A stretch of 6,579 nucleotides of DNA from Acidobacteriaceae bacterium (GTDB taxonomy: Bacteria; Acidobacteriota; Terriglobia; Terriglobales; Acidobacteriaceae). Location of the stretch: the NCBI GenBank assembly GCA_003152795.1, contig PMBA01000160.1:1-6579 (forward strand), in the 5' to 3' direction. The position numbers and the translations under genes are program-made. Of the stretch, positions 5,792 through 6,579 are shown in pieces. The notes under the pieces are model-generated. The model made no database searches and had not been told where the DNA came from. It saw only the letters and a program-made list of their open reading frames with translations. The number at the start of each line of letters is the position of its first letter. Position 1 is the first letter of the stretch.

Positions 5792-6355
5792 ATGAAGTGG
5801 CTCGATCGTTTGTTCGGAGGTCCGAAAGATATGGGTGCATTGCCGGCCGGAACCCAGGCGCCAGACTTTTCCTTGCCCGCCGTTGCTGGCGATAAGCATG
5901 GCGGTAAGTTCTCCTTGCAATCCGCGCTCAAAAAGGGACCGGTGCTGGTCGCCTTTTTCAAAGTTTCCTGCCCGACCTGCCAATACACTCTTCCGTATCT
6001 GGAGCGTCTGCACAAAACGCACGGCGACAAGGAAATCACCATTGTCGGCATTTCGCAGGACAGCCCGCGCGACACGGCGGCCTTTCTGAAAGAGTACGGT
6101 GTCACCTTCTGTACTCTGGTTGACGATCCGAATGGCTATGCTGTCTCGAATGCTTACGGCCTGACCAATGTACCCAGCCTGTTTTTGATCGGACAAGGCG
6201 GCAAGATCGAAATCAGCAGCGTCGGATGGGTCAAGCAGGATGTGGAGGACGTCAACCGCAAACTCGCCGCCGCGCAGCAAACTGCGCCCCCTGCGATTTT
6301 TCAGCCTGGGGAAGACGTCCGTGACTTCCGCGCCGGTTGAGGCTCGAAAAACTGA
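5792..6355 (+). CDS. Redoxin (AhpC/TSA-TlpA-like thioredoxin fold), probable selenoprotein with in-frame UGA at 6338-6340
   Basis: The 182 codons before the first UGA encode a peroxiredoxin/TlpA-like thioredoxin fold. It begins GTQAPDFSLPAV, has strand VLVAFFKVS and the redox motif C60-PT-C63, then YGLTNVPSLFLI with cis-Pro128. No signal peptide is seen, so it is probably a cytoplasmic thiol oxidoreductase or peroxidase. The frame continues past UGA 6338-6340 with GGC TCG AAA AAC and a second UGA (6353-6355). A SECIS-like hairpin with a GGUC loop sits 21 nt past the first UGA. I therefore predict 187 residues ending A-G-Sec183-G-S-K-N; if the first UGA is a plain stop, the gene ends at 6340. 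A C-terminal Sec could exchange electrons with the CPTC pair, as the Sec tail of mammalian thioredoxin reductase does. ATG 5792 has GTGAGG ten bases upstream; ATG 5831 (M14), with GGAGG ten bases upstream, is an alternative start. Confidence 0.88.
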
Positions 6356-6379
6356 TCCCGCGGTCGCGGGACAAGAGCC
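6341..6379 (+). promoter_or_regulatory. Putative bacterial SECIS element for Sec insertion at UGA 6338-6340
   Basis: The lower stem GGCUC (6341-6345) pairs with GAGCC (6375-6379) directly after the UGA. An asymmetric internal loop (10 and 3 nt) leads to a perfect six-pair upper stem, UCCCGC (6356-6361) with GCGGGA (6366-6371), closed by the tetraloop GGUC (6362-6365). The bacterial SECIS rules as I know them are an upper stem of at least 4 bp, an apical loop 16-37 nt from the UGA, and G in the first two loop bases; all are met, at 21 nt and GG. GGUC is also in the SelB-binding loop of the E. coli fdhF element. The element sits after the reading frame's second UGA begins, so most of it is untranslated. 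Confidence 0.72.
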
Positions 6380-6511
6380 CCTCACAGCGCTCCTTTTGCG
6401 CCTGCACTTGGGTAACTTTCGACCCGTCCCGGCGACGTGCTAGCCTGCTGCTTAGTAGTGCGGTTTCAGCGATTTGCAGCCAGAGCACTAAATCAGAGAC
6501 AAGCGTCGCCC

Positions 6512-6579
6512 ATGCCCAAGCTTCCGATTTTCCGGTTGCGCAGTTCGGAACAGACCAGCCGGCCCGATCTGCAATACTA
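6512..6579 (+). CDS. Start of an unidentified gene, cut by the window end
   Basis: The frame opens at ATG 6512 and stays open for 22 codons to the edge. It encodes a basic N-terminus beginning MPKLPIFRLRSSEQ and including RPDLQY. It is too short to assign. No strong ribosome binding site or clear promoter is visible in the 156 bases upstream. Apart from the SECIS-like hairpin at 6341-6379, I see nothing definite in that gap. Confidence 0.4.
   Translation, partial: MPKLPIFRLRSSEQTSRPDLQY

Noticed and set aside
6353..6355. Second UGA as a further selenocysteine codon
   Set aside because: It lies only six bases before the GGUC loop, too close for SECIS-directed insertion, so it is taken as the true stop.
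5765..6385. Minus-strand open frames opposite the redoxin gene
   Set aside because: The plus strand encodes a clear redoxin; the antisense frames show no domain and no start signal.
6375..6397. GAGC...GCTC inverted repeat followed by CTTTT as an intrinsic terminator
   Set aside because: The stem has only four pairs with a ten-base loop and a short T-run, and its left arm is better used in the SECIS lower stem.
6418..6446. Possible promoter for the gene starting at 6512
   Set aside because: TTCGAC and TAGCCT are 17 bp apart, but only two of the six -35 bases match the consensus.
1..6579. CRISPR array, tRNA, rRNA, insertion sequence or phage genes
   Set aside because: No regularly spaced repeats, cloverleaf, transposase or phage protein were seen on either strand.

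Overview
The window is GC-rich, densely coded chromosomal DNA. The gene content, the protein sequence style and a tandem-palindrome intergenic element suggest a member of the Acidobacteriota (Koribacter/Terriglobia-like). That placement is inferred from resemblance only, because no rRNA or other marker gene is present. Two gene blocks diverge from an intergenic region at about 4004-4185.

The leftward block (minus strand, read from 4003 down to 1) holds five genes. They are a 74-76 residue helical protein of unknown function, an RlpA-type lipoprotein with double-psi barrel and SPOR domains, a HIT-family nucleotide-binding protein, a 66-residue unknown protein, and a four-helix membrane PP2C/SpoIIE-type serine phosphatase with a HAMP domain that runs off the left edge. 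A strong promoter (TTGACC, 17 bp, GATAAT) lies ahead of the first gene. A second promoter lies directly against the start codon of the 66-residue gene, which probably begins the phosphatase transcript.

The rightward block (plus strand, 4186 to 6355) holds an exported DUF4440/NTF2-like protein, the A/G-specific adenine glycosylase MutY, and a thioredoxin-fold redoxin. They are spaced 0 and 19 bp apart and look like one operon. A final gene begins at 6512 and is cut by the window end.

The most notable signal is at the end of the redoxin gene. Its apparent stop is a UGA at 6338-6340. The frame continues for four codons, Gly-Ser-Lys-Asn, to a second UGA. Immediately after the first UGA the RNA can fold into a two-part stem with a six-pair apical stem closed by a GGUC loop, 21 nt past the UGA. 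This matches the bacterial SECIS rules, so the protein is probably a selenoprotein with Sec at position 183 in a short C-terminal tail, in addition to a CPTC redox motif. MutY (repair of oxidised-guanine mispairs) next to this redoxin gives the right-hand operon an oxidative-damage theme.

Two genes, on opposite strands, share the arrangement TACAAT, six bases, ATG, which predicts leaderless mRNAs.
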